A DNA stretch of 64,000 bases from Vulcanisaeta sp. JCM 16161 (GTDB lineage: Archaea > Thermoproteota > Thermoprotei > Thermoproteales > Thermocladiaceae): assembly GCF_001316285.1 (NCBI RefSeq), contig NZ_BBDO01000001.1:340390-404389 (forward strand), written 5' to 3'. The notes under the pieces were generated by a model. That model did no database searches and was not told the DNA's origin. It was given only the letters and a program-made list of their open reading frames with translations. Within the stretch, counting starts at the first letter, position 1, and every line of letters begins with the position of its first letter. Made by a program: the position numbers and the translations under genes. Shown one piece after another: positions 21,177 through 32,124 of the stretch.

Positions 21177-22302
21177 GTTATTGCTATGTGCAGTAGTTGG
21201 TGGGCTATTGTGCCTATCGTGTATGTGGCTGCGGCTGCGCCTAGGGATAGTGCTATGTTCATGGCCATCGTATGGGCTATACGGCCACTTCCCGATATTG
21301 CCGTTAATAGGCCGCTTATGGCCTGTGCTAGGGCCACAAGCACTATCGATATGTATAGTGAGCCTACGTTACCAATTACGTAGCCAAGCAGTGGGAATGG
21401 CGCAATGACGAGGAGCGCGCCTACTAGGTAGAAGATGCCCGTGTATAGGGCTGACCTTCCAGGGCTTTCAAGGGCCTCCTCCGACAGACCCACCTCGCTC
21501 ACCTCGGTTATCTTCTTACTAATGCTTACGTCAGTCGATAGGGTGGGGGCTATTTCACTGGCTGTCTTCTCGTCAATACCCATCTTACTTAGGGCGTCCT
21601 TAACCCTCCTCGTCCTATCCTCCATACCCAGGCTCTCAAGCTCTATGTCTATCTTCGAAAGCATTGTTTCCCTAATATCCCTCTGGGCCTTCGTCGACAT
21701 GTAGCGCCCACGGCCATTGATAGGGTGCCCGCCGTACCAACTATTAGGCCGGCCAATGTTATGAGCATGGGGTTAGTGACTACGGGGGCCAAGCCAGCCA
21801 CTGCAGCCAATACCTCCACTAGTCCGTCACTCATTCCGTACATGGCATCCCTGATGTTATCAATAAATGCCTCGAACTTCGACTCCTCCTCCTTAAATAC
21901 CTCCTCATGGGAAACCTCGTCAAGTAGTATCTCCCTAAGTCTATCGGTATATGGACTGAGCGCCTTCTTCCTAACCATCTCACCATACCTCTTGATAGCC
22001 TCAACCTCGGCACTCTCCCTTAGCTTGACGAGAAAGCCAAGGCCAAGTAGTCTCCTAATTAGTACTGAGAACGATACCGAGAACCTCGACGGCCTCACCC
22101 CACTGACATCAATGCCTGCTTGGTTAGCAATAAACCTCCAGAATTCGGCATGACTAACTTCGTACTGTGACAACTTCAGTAACTCCTTCCTAAGCTTATC
22201 ATCGCTCTCTACTTTAGCGAGCGCTGCGTAGATCTCCGCATCCGTTAACTCATCTCTATAATTCTCAATGATTTCATCCTTACTAAGCTTGAGTTCCATC
22301 AT
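21173..22302 (-). CDS. Ferritin-like (erythrin) plus VIT1/CCC1 membrane transporter fusion (frameshifted)
   Basis: The N-terminal 150 residues are a four-helix ferritin-like domain with two ExxH sites (QYEVSHAEFW and DEVSHEEVF) and further glutamates, typical of rubrerythrin/erythrin. A VIT1/CCC1 transporter domain follows, recognisable by AMYGMSDGLVEVLAAVAGL and GLIVGTAGTLSMAVG then MSTKAQRDI. One base lost near 21700 splits the transporter domain. Repaired length is about 376 residues with 4-5 membrane segments. The fusion resembles bacterial MbfA iron exporters, so it likely moves Fe2+ or Mn2+ across the membrane after sensing or oxidising it. The ATG at 22302 starts the gene. Confidence 0.8.
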
Positions 22303-22379
22303 AACTTACATATGTAGCCTGACTTATTAAATCTATATTCTAGGATAACTTATAAAGTAAGGCCAGGGCTATTATTCGT

Positions 22380-23608
22380 ATGGTGTTCCCACTCGATAGT
22401 CTCCAGGATTACCAATTAATATTCAAGCCCGAGCATGAAATGCTGAGGAAAAGCATCAGGGAGTTTCTCGAGAGGGAGGTCGCCCCATACGCACTTGAGT
22501 TTGATGATAAGGATGAGGTTCCCAGGGACGTCCTAAGGAAACTTGGGGAGCAGGGTTTATGGGGTATCGGCATTGATGAGAGCCTTGGTGGGCAGGGTGG
22601 TGACACAATATCGGCTGTAATACTAATGGAGGAGTTGAGCAGGGTAGCACCACCCTCGCAGTCATTCGTGGCACCAATGACCTATTCACAATACCGCTCC
22701 TCTTATTTGGCAGTGATGAATTGAGGAGGAAGTACATACCACCGATAGCCAGGGGTGAGGCCTTTGGTGCTCATGCTATGACGGAGCCATGCTGTGGTAG
22801 TGACGTTGCGGGGATTCAAACGAGGGCCGTTAAGAGGGGCGATAGGTGGGTTATTAATGGTAGGAAGATCTTCATTAGTAATGCCGACATTGCTGATTAC
22901 ATAATGGTCTTCGCAAGAACCAGTGAGCCGCAACCAAATAGGCGTTGGTTTGGGATAACAGCCTTCATAGTTGAGAAGGGTACACCAGGTCTCAAGATCG
23001 GCGCCAAGTTTGAGAAGAGGGGTTTGAGGGGTAGCCATGCGATGGAGGTCATACTAGATGATGTGGAGGTTCCTGATGAGAATAGGGTTGGTGAGGTCGG
23101 AATGGGCTTCATAATAGCCATGGAGACCTATGATAGGACCAGGGTTGGGGTTGCGGCCCAGGCACTTGGAATGGCCCAGGCAGCCTTTGAGAAGGCCTTT
23201 CAATACTCGCTTCAGCGCACCGCCTTTGGCCAGTACCTAGCCAGCTTTGAGGCCATTCAATTTAGCCTTGCCGAGATGATGGCTGAGTTAATGACCGCCA
23301 GGTACCTAACGTACCTAGCAGCCTACTTGGCTGACCAGGGTAGGGAGGAGTTTAAGTACGTGGCTAGTCTGGCGAAGTTCTATGCGACGGAAACCGCCGA
23401 GAGGATAATTTCCAGGGCTATTGATGTTCATGGAGGCATCGGCGTCATCCATGAGACCGGTATTGAGAGGTTCCTTAGGGATGTTAAGATAACGGAGATC
23501 TATGAGGGTGCCAATAACATTCAGAGGCTTGTGGCCTTTAGGCAGTTGATAAGGACGCTGGCTAAGAAGGGTGTTGTAAGTCAGGATGTTGCTAAGGCGG
23601 TGACTTAG
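22380..23608 (+). CDS. Acyl-CoA dehydrogenase (frameshifted)
   Basis: FAD enzyme oxidising acyl-CoA to 2-enoyl-CoA. FAD/substrate motifs include AMTEPCCGSDVAGIQT, WVINGRKIFISNAD and the C-terminal HGGIGVIHETGIERFLRD. IYEGANNIQ carries the conserved C-terminal glutamate that is catalytic in many members. One base lost near 22672 splits the first domain between SFV and TNDLFTIPLLLFGSDEL. Repaired length is about 409 residues. The electron acceptor (ETF) genes are not in the window. Chain-length specificity is unknown. Confidence 0.88.
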
Positions 23609-24395
23609 GCATTAGTAATGCTCACTAAAATATTACTTAAGGAATTATTTCTGAGATCATCAACGTACCCCCTTCTGGAACGTGCATACTCTATTTCGTT
23701 ATAATCAATAATCGCCGTGAATAATCCCTCATTGCCGAGGTCGACCGTTAAAATGAACTCACCGTTGGGTGAGGCTACGAAGCTGCCGCCGAGCACGTCA
23801 CGACCGTCTGGGTACTTATACCCCGTGCCCATGGCTGATGCAAAGTATGCCGAGTTCTCAAAGGCCCTGATTAGGCCTAGGCTTCTCCATAGGGGCACCC
23901 TATCAACGCTTATACTGCTGGGGTTAATTATTATGTCCACACCGTGCCTCGCCAACAACCTGGGTAATTCTGGGTACATCGCATCAACGCATATGATGCA
24001 GCCAACGCGCCAGCCATTAACATCAACAATCCCAAGTCTATTACCACTGCTTATCCCCATTCTCTCACCAGTTGCTCTTGACGGGTATATCTTCTCTGAG
24101 TAATTGATTAAGCCCTTCTCACTGACCATCGGACATACACTAACGTTTTTGCCATTAATATTCACATAGACAGCACCACCAATCACCAGGCATTAACGCC
24201 CTCAGCGATGACCCTAAGCATTTCTACAAACTCATTAAACTCCTCATTACTGAGTACTCTCGTCCCAACCCAATTTTCAGGTAACACTATTAAGTCTGTG
24301 TCAAGGCCTCTGACCTGAGTCCTCAACCACGTAATACCATCACTATAATTGCTAAACCTCCTGGTTTGGGCCAGTGATAGCCTAATTTTGTCCAT
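23605..24395 (-). CDS. Carbon-nitrogen hydrolase, nitrilase superfamily (frameshifted)
   Basis: The Glu-Lys-Cys triad is visible: glutamate in VLPENW, lysine in NYSEKIYP and cysteine in VGCIICVDAMYPE. One G lost near 24190 splits the frame at NAW-VIGGAVYV. Repaired length is about 263 residues, the usual size for an amidase or omega-amidase-like member. It converges on the acyl-CoA dehydrogenase gene with a 4-bp overlap and sits just downstream of elp3 on the same strand. The substrate amide is unknown. Confidence 0.82.
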
Positions 24396-24396
24396 A

Positions 24397-25919
24397 TTAA
24401 CCCGTTATCAGTTTTTCATCGCTCAAGAATGCCTCGTTTATGTCATTCTCGGTTAGTACTGATTTCCTAAGGTCCTTAAACATGTAGAAGCTACCTGGGT
24501 ACTTCCTATAACCAAGCATCCTATAGTACTCCCTAACACCGACACCTGATATAACGAACATCCTATAGGCATTGAACTCCTCAAGCGCTATGTGCTCAGC
24601 CCTAGCCATTAATGCCCTACCAATACCGCGATGCTGCCACCAAAATAGGTCTGTCGCTCTACTACCAATCGGTAGTTCAGGTCCATAAACATGCAACTCC
24701 CTAATTAATGCAGCCCTCCCAATCCTAATCTCGGGCCTATGGGCATTATCACTTGGTATCCTAAGCCTTAGTATCCCATAGAGTGTATCATCCTCATCAA
24801 TCACCTCCAGGAAAACCTCATGACCGCCGGATGCATCGTAATCAATCCTATTAATCATTAACTTCCTGGGTGTTGGTACTAAACCCCTCTTTATGTACTT
24901 ATGGCCAACCTCACGACACCTAATCTCCACACACTTAAGGCCTAGCCCCTCCATGTCCCTAAGCACCACCTCCCTCATGTTACCTATCCTTGGCCCATCA
25001 ACAACCCAGTGAAGCGGTATGTCCCTACCAAACCTCATGACCCTGACCCACCTGGGTATTGACGCCATGATATTAGCCAAAAGCCAATGCCAGGTCTCCT
25101 CATCATAGCTCCTATATAGGCCCTTCAACCACTCCTCGTATAATTCCGTGCCCTTAACAACAAAGGTTGGGTAAACCTTAACACAGTCAGGCATGAAGCT
25201 TGAGTCGCTAAATATCGTCTTTACCATCTCGAGATCCCTATCCGGCGTCGAGCAGGGAGCCCAGGCATTATGTGGTAACAAACCTTATATGCCGCGTCCT
25301 TCAGGTACTGCGTCGCCTCAATCACCTCCTTAACACCGTGGCCTCTCCTGACCCTCCTTAAAACATCGTCGTATATAGATTGAACACCGACCTCAACCCT
25401 AGTAAAGCCAAGCTTAAGCATTAGGTCTATGTGTCTCGGCCTTGCAAAGTCAGGTCTCGTCTCCAGTTCAAGGGCTACAACCCTAATCTTAGCCTTCTCA
25501 TTACGCCTATGCTCATACTCAACGTCTGGATTATCTATGGATCCCGAATTAATGAATGGGTAATCATTAATGGCTTTGAATGCATTACCGATAAACCACG
25601 TTAAGTATGACTCTGGTAATGACGTCACTGTACCACCCATTACTATTAACTCAACCTTAGATACCGGGTGATGAAGGGCTTCGTACTGCCTTATCCTAGC
25701 CACTACCTGCCTATACGGATCATACGCAAGTGGCGCGGCACGGAGAACCACAGGCGAGTCAGGGAGGTAGCTCTTCGGAGTATTCGTGCTTTTCCCACCG
25801 GGACAGTATGTGCAGTTGAATGGGCATGCCACAGGTTCAACCATTATCGCGATTGGGACTACCCCGGATATCGTCCTAGTTGGTTTTAACCTATTTAGTA
25901 ATGCGTTGGCGCTATTCAT
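24397..25919 (-). CDS. elp3: Elp3 family tRNA wobble-uridine modification enzyme (frameshifted)
   Basis: Radical SAM plus GNAT acetyltransferase protein that builds the carboxymethyl group of cm5U34 in tRNA. The Fe-S cysteines are in CPFNCTYC (residues 32, 36, 39). ELETRPDF and VEVGVQSI follow, and the C-terminal GNAT part shows HRGIGRALMARAE. One base lost near 25250 splits MPGLPGSTPDRDLEM. Repaired length is about 507 residues, a little short of the usual 520-550. The gene is divergent from the XPD-type helicase. Archaeal Elp3 works without the other Elongator subunits. Confidence 0.9.
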
Positions 25920-26032
25920 TATTCAGAGTTATGATCCTTTATGGGTCTTTAAAACGCTTTAGTGAGTAATTCAGTGGGTGGTCACATCATAGGTTTTTAA
26001 ATCAAGAGGCGCCTTAAATTATTGATACACTA

Positions 26033-27910
26033 GTGTCGGGAATTGAGGCATTAATTAGGAGGTACTTCCCGTATGACACGTTTAGGAGGTATCAATGGGA
26101 GATAGCCAAGAGCATATACGATGCATTATCGAGCGGTAAGGTAGCGCTTATCGAGGCACCAACAGGCGTAGGCAAGACTGCAAGCGCGCTGGCGGCATCG
26201 TTGGCTTATGCTGAGGAGAGTAATGTTAAGGTTTTGTTCCTAATTAGAACGAAGAACGAGGCCCAGGCACCGATTAGGGAGTTACGTAGGTTGAGGGATA
26301 GGGGTGTTGATGTTAATTTCGCAGTAATTAGGAATAGACCAGATATGTGTTGCATGACCAGCACGCGTAAGTTGCCGTATGAGGAATTTCTTGAGGAGTG
26401 CAAATTCCTGAGGTCTAGTGGTGAGTGCCCATATTACTCCAACATTAGGAGGGTTAATCTTAATGACTTAATGCTTCACGTAATTGATGAGGCAGGTAAT
26501 GTGAATGAGTATGTATCAACCCTATGCGCACTCAATGTCTGTCCCTACGAGATTTCTAGAATGTACCTGGAGAGGGCTAGGGTAGGCATAATGACTTATT
26601 ACTACATATTCAGTATTAATAGGCCTGAAACTATAAATCTTGATATTAGGAATTCCGTACTAATAATAGATGAGGCGCACAACCTGCCGGATGCGATAAG
26701 TGGTTTAAATAGTATTGACCTACCCCTAACCTCGGTTATTGCATCAATTAGTGAAGTTAAGAAGTTGATTGATGAGGAGGAGCTGAGGAATAGGGCGATC
26801 AAGATATTGAGGGGCCTTCAAACATACATGGTTAAGCTGGGTAAGGTCCTCGAGGAGGAGACGATGGTATCCCTGGAGTTGGGAGACGTGCTTCAATTCT
26901 TCGAGGACTTTCAAGCAATAACGGATTCCTACTACGAAATAATCAGGAAAAAGAGGAGCGCCGGTTTACCAATACCATACACACCGCTCTCCCGATTACT
27001 GGATTTTCATAGAGCAATATTGAATAAGGTGAGCGGATTCAGCGTATTCCTAGCTAGGGATGAGCAGGGCGTATCCCTAGTTTATAAGTGCGTTGATCCG
27101 TCAGTGGTGAGTAGTTCCGTGATTAATGAGGCAAATGGTGTGGTTCTCATGAGTGGTACATTACCGCCGAGGGATTACGTAACAAGCATGCTCGGCATAA
27201 GTAGGGGTATTGTGGAGTACAGGATTAGCTTTAGGGATTATGTGAGGCCTGAGAACTACGGCGTATTAGTTTATGATGGGGTAACCACGAGGTACGTGGA
27301 GAGGGATGAGGAGGAGTACGCTAAAATCGCCGATATACTGAGCAGGATTTATCAAGCATATGCGCTTGATAAGGCAATACTATCGATATTCCCGTCATAC
27401 ACCGTACTTAAGTCCGTTAGGAAGTACCTAAATCCAGGCGTTAAGTACATAATGGAACTTGGCAGTACATCAATTGACGATTTAATTAAGGATTTAAGGA
27501 ATGACCGTAAAAAGCTCATAATGGCTGTGGCAGGCGGGAAACTTGTTGAGGGTGTTGAGTATAGGCTCGGGTCTGAGAACCTACTCGGTCTCATAATAAT
27601 TGTTGGCGTTCCATACCCAGAACCGAATGATTATCTCGATGATGTCATGGAAATACTGGCGGCTAGGTTAAACGACAGGAGACTGGCCTGGGAGTTGACA
27701 TATCAATGGCCCGCCATTGTTAGGATTAAGCAGGCGGTTGGTAGGGCCTTTAGGTCGGAGAGCGATAAGGCCTTGGTAATACTCATGGATCGTAGATTTA
27801 GGGAGGCTAGGTTGGCGAAGATCTTTGAGGATTACTTTGGTAAGTACCAAGTTGTTGACGAGAATGAATTAATTAATGAGATTTCAAACTTTAACCTCAT
27901 TCCTCACTAA
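26033..27910 (+). CDS. XPD/Rad3-type ATP-dependent DNA helicase
   Basis: Intact 625-residue superfamily 2 helicase. Walker A is EAPTGVGKT at residues 41-49, the DEAH box (LIIDEAHN) lies near residue 213 and motif VI (QAVGRAFRS) near 566. Cysteines at about 106/107, 123, 132 and 165/170 lie where XPD proteins hold their 4Fe-4S cluster. The start is GTG at 26033, downstream of a TATA-like tttttaaat at 25995. Expected to unwind DNA 5' to 3' in repair or transcription-coupled processes. Its 3' end overlaps the convergent proline-rich gene by 14 bp. Confidence 0.9.
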   Translation: MSGIEALIRRYFPYDTFRRYQWEIAKSIYDALSSGKVALIEAPTGVGKTASALAASLAYAEESNVKVLFLIRTKNEAQAPIRELRRLRDRGVDVNFAVIRNRPDMCCMTSTRKLPYEEFLEECKFLRSSGECPYYSNIRRVNLNDLMLHVIDEAGNVNEYVSTLCALNVCPYEISRMYLERARVGIMTYYYIFSINRPETINLDIRNSVLIIDEAHNLPDAISGLNSIDLPLTSVIASISEVKKLIDEEELRNRAIKILRGLQTYMVKLGKVLEEETMVSLELGDVLQFFEDFQAITDSYYEIIRKKRSAGLPIPYTPLSRLLDFHRAILNKVSGFSVFLARDEQGVSLVYKCVDPSVVSSSVINEANGVVLMSGTLPPRDYVTSMLGISRGIVEYRISFRDYVRPENYGVLVYDGVTTRYVERDEEEYAKIADILSRIYQAYALDKAILSIFPSYTVLKSVRKYLNPGVKYIMELGSTSIDDLIKDLRNDRKKLIMAVAGGKLVEGVEYRLGSENLLGLIIIVGVPYPEPNDYLDDVMEILAARLNDRRLAWELTYQWPAIVRIKQAVGRAFRSESDKALVILMDRRFREARLAKIFEDYFGKYQVVDENELINEISNFNLIPH

Positions 27911-28601
27911 GGCCCTCCTCAGTGCCCTCCTGCTGTTGCTGTTCCTCACCGATGCCCTCCTCCTGCGCGGTCTGTTGTTGAGGTTGCTGGACCTGCTGCG
28001 GCTTTACCTGCGGTGGTCTCGGTGCAGGCGCCAGTATCCTTTCAGGGCCCTGCTGCGGCTGAGGTAAGTATTGCGGAGTTGTTGGTGTGGCTGTCGCTAC
28101 TGCCTGGGTCGTAGATGATTGCTGCCTCATCATCCTTACCAGGTATTCGAACCTTCTATCGAGGCCCATGGCTATTTGGTACATGGCTATGAAGCTTATG
28201 ATTAATGCGGCGGCTACAGTTATTAAGGATGCCATGAATGCTATTGAGGAGTATGGGACATAAGCGTCACTTGTGGTTGGGAATAGGGCAATAGCCGTTA
28301 TTACGAAAACTATGGCTATTAATGCCAATGGTATGCCTAGGTAAAGCACGAGTCTACTCAAGCTTGGCGTTAACTCCTCAATCCTTGGTTGCTGAACTGC
28401 AGGCCTAGTAACCGGCACCTGCCTTGGGGGTGGCTGTGGTGGGGGTTGGTATGGCTGTGAGTATGGCAGTGGTGGAGGAGGCCTGTATTGGGGTGGAGGT
28501 GGGGGCGGCATTTGTGGTGGTGGCGGTGGAGGTGGGTATGTTGGGTATTGCTGGTAGGGTGGTCTCCTGGCTTGTTTCTCTTCCGGTTTCTTCTCGCTCA
28601 T
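27897..28601 (-). CDS. Proline/glutamine-rich protein with two central membrane segments
   Basis: A 234-residue low-complexity protein. About residues 14-66 are proline- and tyrosine-rich (runs of up to eight prolines), then two hydrophobic helices (LVLYLGIPLALIAIVFVITA and IAFMASLITVAAALIISFIA), then a glutamine/glutamate-rich tail of about 80 residues. Both long tails would lie on the same side of the membrane. The base composition of the tails (GGT/GGC-rich on the plus strand) makes long false ORFs on the other strand. No family is recognised. It could be a scaffold or surface-exposed protein. Confidence 0.65.
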   Translation of the reverse strand: MSEKKPEEKQARRPPYQQYPTYPPPPPPPQMPPPPPPQYRPPPPLPYSQPYQPPPQPPPRQVPVTRPAVQQPRIEELTPSLSRLVLYLGIPLALIAIVFVITAIALFPTTSDAYVPYSSIAFMASLITVAAALIISFIAMYQIAMGLDRRFEYLVRMMRQQSSTTQAVATATPTTPQYLPQPQQGPERILAPAPRPPQVKPQQVQQPQQQTAQEEGIGEEQQQQEGTEEGLSEE

Positions 28602-28677
28602 TCACAACACCATTTGTTGCTATGCTTATTAATTAATAAGTTAATAAATGTTTCGAAAAAGAGTTGGTGTAGGGTTA

Positions 28678-30533
28678 ATGACTATTGATTCACTGGTGGT
28701 TGCTGAGAAGGACTCGGTGGCTAGGGCAATCGCTAAGTACTTAGCTCAGGGTAGCATAAGTATTAGGAAGGTTTATGGTATTAAGACGTACTGGTTCACG
28801 AGAGGTGATGAGCAGTGGGCTAGTATTGGTCTTAAGGGCCACATAATGGATGTGGACTTTCCCGAGGAATTAAATAATTGGCACTCGGTTGAGCCGTCGA
28901 AGTTATTCGATGTAGAGCCAATGCTCGTGATTAGGGAGGATACCATAAACTATGCGAGGGCGTTATTGCGTTTAGGGGCAGGTGCAAACATTGTTTATTT
29001 AGCCTTGATGCCGATTCTGAGGGTGAGGCCATAGCCTATGAGGCCATGTTTGTGATAAGGAATGTAAACCCAAGGGCAATATTCAGAAGGGTTTTGTTTT
29101 CAGCAGTAACTAGGAGCGACATTATCGAGGCCTTTAACTCACCAATGAGCCTAAACCCAGGATTGGCTAAGAGGGTCTTCACTAGGATGATGCTGGACTT
29201 AACGTTGGGTGCTGTATTCACGAGGGCGTTGACGCTGAGTGTCGAGAGGGCTGATAGGAATGCACTGGCTAGAGGTAGCTTCCTTAGTTATGGTCCATGT
29301 CAAACACCCGTACTTAACCTAGTTGTGCAGAGAGCAATTGAGAGGGAGAATTTCAAACCTGAAAAGTACTATATGCTTCGCATAATGGTTGATGTTGATG
29401 GAACAAAGGTAACACTCAATCATGAGGGCACCTTTAAGGATAGGCAGGAGGCGGAGAAGGTGCTAGGCCTAGTGAGGAGTGGGGTCAAGGCTAGGGTAAT
29501 TATTGCTAATTATAGGGAGGATTTCATGGAACCGCCAATTCCATTAGATACGATAGAACTTGAGAGGAGAGCCAGTAGGTTCCTTAATATCAGGCCTAAG
29601 GCGACCCTTGACATTGCCGAGGAGCTCTATAGGCACGGGTACATCTCATACCCGAGAACCGAGACCACGATTTACCCACCAACACTAAGCCTTAGGCAGG
29701 TACTCCTTGAGCTAACGCATGGAGAACATGGCGATTACGCAAAGGCCTTGCTGGGCATGAACATTAAACCAACACGTGGCGACAGTAATGACGGCGCACA
29801 CCCACCAATATACCCAACAAGAGGCGCCATAAGGCAGGAGATACTCAGGTATTTTAAGAACGAGAAGTATTGGAAGATCTACGACTTAGTAGTCAGGCAC
29901 TTCCTGGCAACGTTGAGTCTGCCCGCACGTGTTGAGAGACAGAAAATAGTTGTTGACATATCAGGACATAGGTTCAGTGCAGATGGCTTGAAAATACTTG
30001 ATAAGGGCTACCTAGCAATATATCCATTTGAAAGCCCAAGCGAGAAGGTATTACCAAGGGTAAGGACCGGTGATGAATTAAACATTATTAAGGCCTGGAT
30101 TGAGGAAAGGGAAACCGAGCCGCCACCCTACCTCTCCGAGTCAGAGCTACTTAGGTTAATGAAGAAGTACGGCATTGGTACTGACGCAACAATGCAGGAC
30201 CACATACATACCAACGTTATTCGCGGATACTTCAGGATCAGGAATAGACAGTGCATACCAACACCATTGGGTAGAGCTGTGATAAGCGTACTCAGTAAGA
30301 CCGGCAATGAGCTCATCGATCCATGGTTTAGATCACGCATGGAGAAGGCCTTAATGGAGATAACGAGTGGTTCATTAAAGCCTGGTGATGTATTATTCAC
30401 ATTCAAGAGTGAGGCTAGGAAGATTTATGAGAAGTTCGTGAATAGGCAGAGTGAGGTTGCTATGGAACTTATAAAGGCGTTGAGGAACTCATTAAACAGG
30501 ACTAGGAGGGGCGCGGGCGGTAAGGCCTCATAA
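28678..30533 (+). CDS. Type IA DNA topoisomerase, topoisomerase III-like (frameshifted)
   Basis: Relaxes or decatenates DNA via a 5'-phosphotyrosyl intermediate. The Toprim domain starts with LVVAEKDSVARAIAKYL and contains the acidic DADSEGEA motif, which is restored by one base near 29010. The active-site tyrosine lies in HGYISYPRTET. There is no zinc-finger tail and no reverse-gyrase helicase domain. I prefer the ATG at 28678 (MTIDSLVVAEKD) to the in-frame ATG at 28648 because an A/T-rich promoter-like stretch covers the latter. Repaired length is about 619 residues. Confidence 0.88.
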
Positions 30534-30566
30534 CGCTTTAATCTAGGTACTGTAATATGTGAAATA

Positions 30567-31233
30567 ATGGGTAGCATTACCGAACTTCTCAGGAATCAAT
30601 CAGACGATGTTTGGCGTAAAATAATAAATCACCCATTCGTTACCGAACTATTTAGTGGTTCATTACCGCTTGAGAAATTTAGGTTCTACATTACTCAGGA
30701 CTATAATTACCTAATAACACTAACGAGGTGCCAAGCATTAATAGCATCTAAGTTTGAGAATCCCACAGTCATGAGGAGGGTACTTGAGCTGGCACTGGCC
30801 GATGTGACCACTGAGCTTGAGAATTACAATAAATTGCTTAATGCCCTTGGACTAAGCATTAGTGACGTCATTAAGGTGAGGCCCAGCCCCACAAACACTG
30901 CGTACATGAACTTCCTACTAACACGTGTGCCCTAGGTAATCCATACGAGGGCCTAGTGGCGATACTGCCGTGTTACTGGACGTACCTAGAGATTGCGAGA
31001 TATCATGCCAATAAGTTGAATAGTAACCCCGTTAAGGTTTACAGGGATTGGGCCTTGGTTTACCTAACCCTGAATACGCGGGTATTGTTGATGGGCTTAG
31101 GGCTATCATTGATGAAGCCAGTGATTACCTAATGAGGGACTTCGATAGGTTGTTGAGCATATTTAGACAGGCCAGCGTTTACGAGTACCTATTCTGGGAC
31201 ATGGCATATAGGCAGGAGCAATGGGTATTATGA
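30567..31233 (+). CDS. tenA: TenA/thiaminase II family protein (frameshifted)
   Basis: Helical protein that hydrolyses aminopyrimidine thiamine breakdown products for salvage. FRFYITQDYNYL near the N-terminus and LPCYWTYLEIA in the middle are family motifs, as is the C-terminal FWDMAYRQEQW. Breaks near 30930 (VALGNPYEG) and 31070 (LTLEYAGIVDG) are each repaired by one base, giving about 222 residues. It lies 33 bp after the topoisomerase gene. No other thiamine genes are in the window. Confidence 0.8.
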
Positions 31234-31249
31234 TTAGTTTTTAATAAGT

Positions 31250-32034
31250 TCACTCCCTGGGCATATTTGATAGGTGCCTCGCCGCTGGTAGTATTGTTGT
31301 TCCTGCGTCTATTATGAAGACTTGCCCAGTTATGTTCTTTGCCGAGTCACTCACTAGGAACGCCACTAGTTCCGCAACCTCCTCAGGCTCGATAATCCTC
31401 CCCGTGAGCGTCCCCGTCTTTACCCAATCCTCCTCCCTAACATTAAGTACTTGGAGTAGGCTCATACCCATCTTAGTCCTAACAAGGCCAGGGGCTATTG
31501 CGTTGACGGTTATTCCATAAGGCGCCAGCTCCGCGGCCAGGGCCTTCGTGAATCCTATCAAGGCGGCCTTCGCCGTTGCATAGGGCACATTGTAGGCTGC
31601 GCCCATTATGCCCTCGATGGAGCTCATGTTTATGACCCTACCCCAATTATTCCTAATCATGTATGGCACGGCGAATTTAGTCAATAGGTAGGCCGACTTA
31701 AGGTTCGTGTTTATTATCTTGTCCCACAAACCCTCATCAATATCCACAAAGGGCCTCATTATGCCGAGGCCGGCATTATTAACGACAACATCAACAGAGC
31801 CCCACTGCCTAACAGCCTCATCAACGATTGCCTTAGCGCCCTCCGCAGTCGCCACATCAGCCTTAACCATAATAGCCTCACCACCAACACCCTTAATCAA
31901 CCTCATGGTCTCCTCACCCTCCTCATCATGCCTCTTATAATTAACAACAACACGAAAACCATCCCTAGCCAACCTAACGGCAATAGCCTACCAATACCAC
32001 GACCAGAACCACTAACAACAGCAACCCTACCCAT
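31250..32034 (-). CDS. Short-chain dehydrogenase/reductase (frameshifted)
   Basis: Rossmann-fold NAD(P)-dependent oxidoreductase. The cofactor motif GSGRGIG is at the N-terminus, NNAG in the middle, and the catalytic serine and Tyr-x-x-x-Lys appear in NMSSIEG and PYATAKA. One base lost near 31982 separates the first 17 residues from the rest; repair gives the ATG at 32034 and about 261 residues. Similar to 3-oxoacyl-ACP reductase and glucose dehydrogenase groups, so the substrate is unknown. A second SDR is at 58357-59118. Confidence 0.8.
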
Positions 32035-32124
32035 ACCAAACAAGACAAAGTATAAGGTGAATTAAGTATTACTCAAATTGTCTCAATTTATAAATATATA
32101 ATTAAATATAGTAATAAATAATTC

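Noticed and set aside
28405..28688. Overlapping ORFs in both strands around the start of the proline-rich gene
   Set aside because: They arise from the GGT/GGC/CCA-rich low-complexity DNA encoding the proline-rich tail and look nothing like natural proteins.
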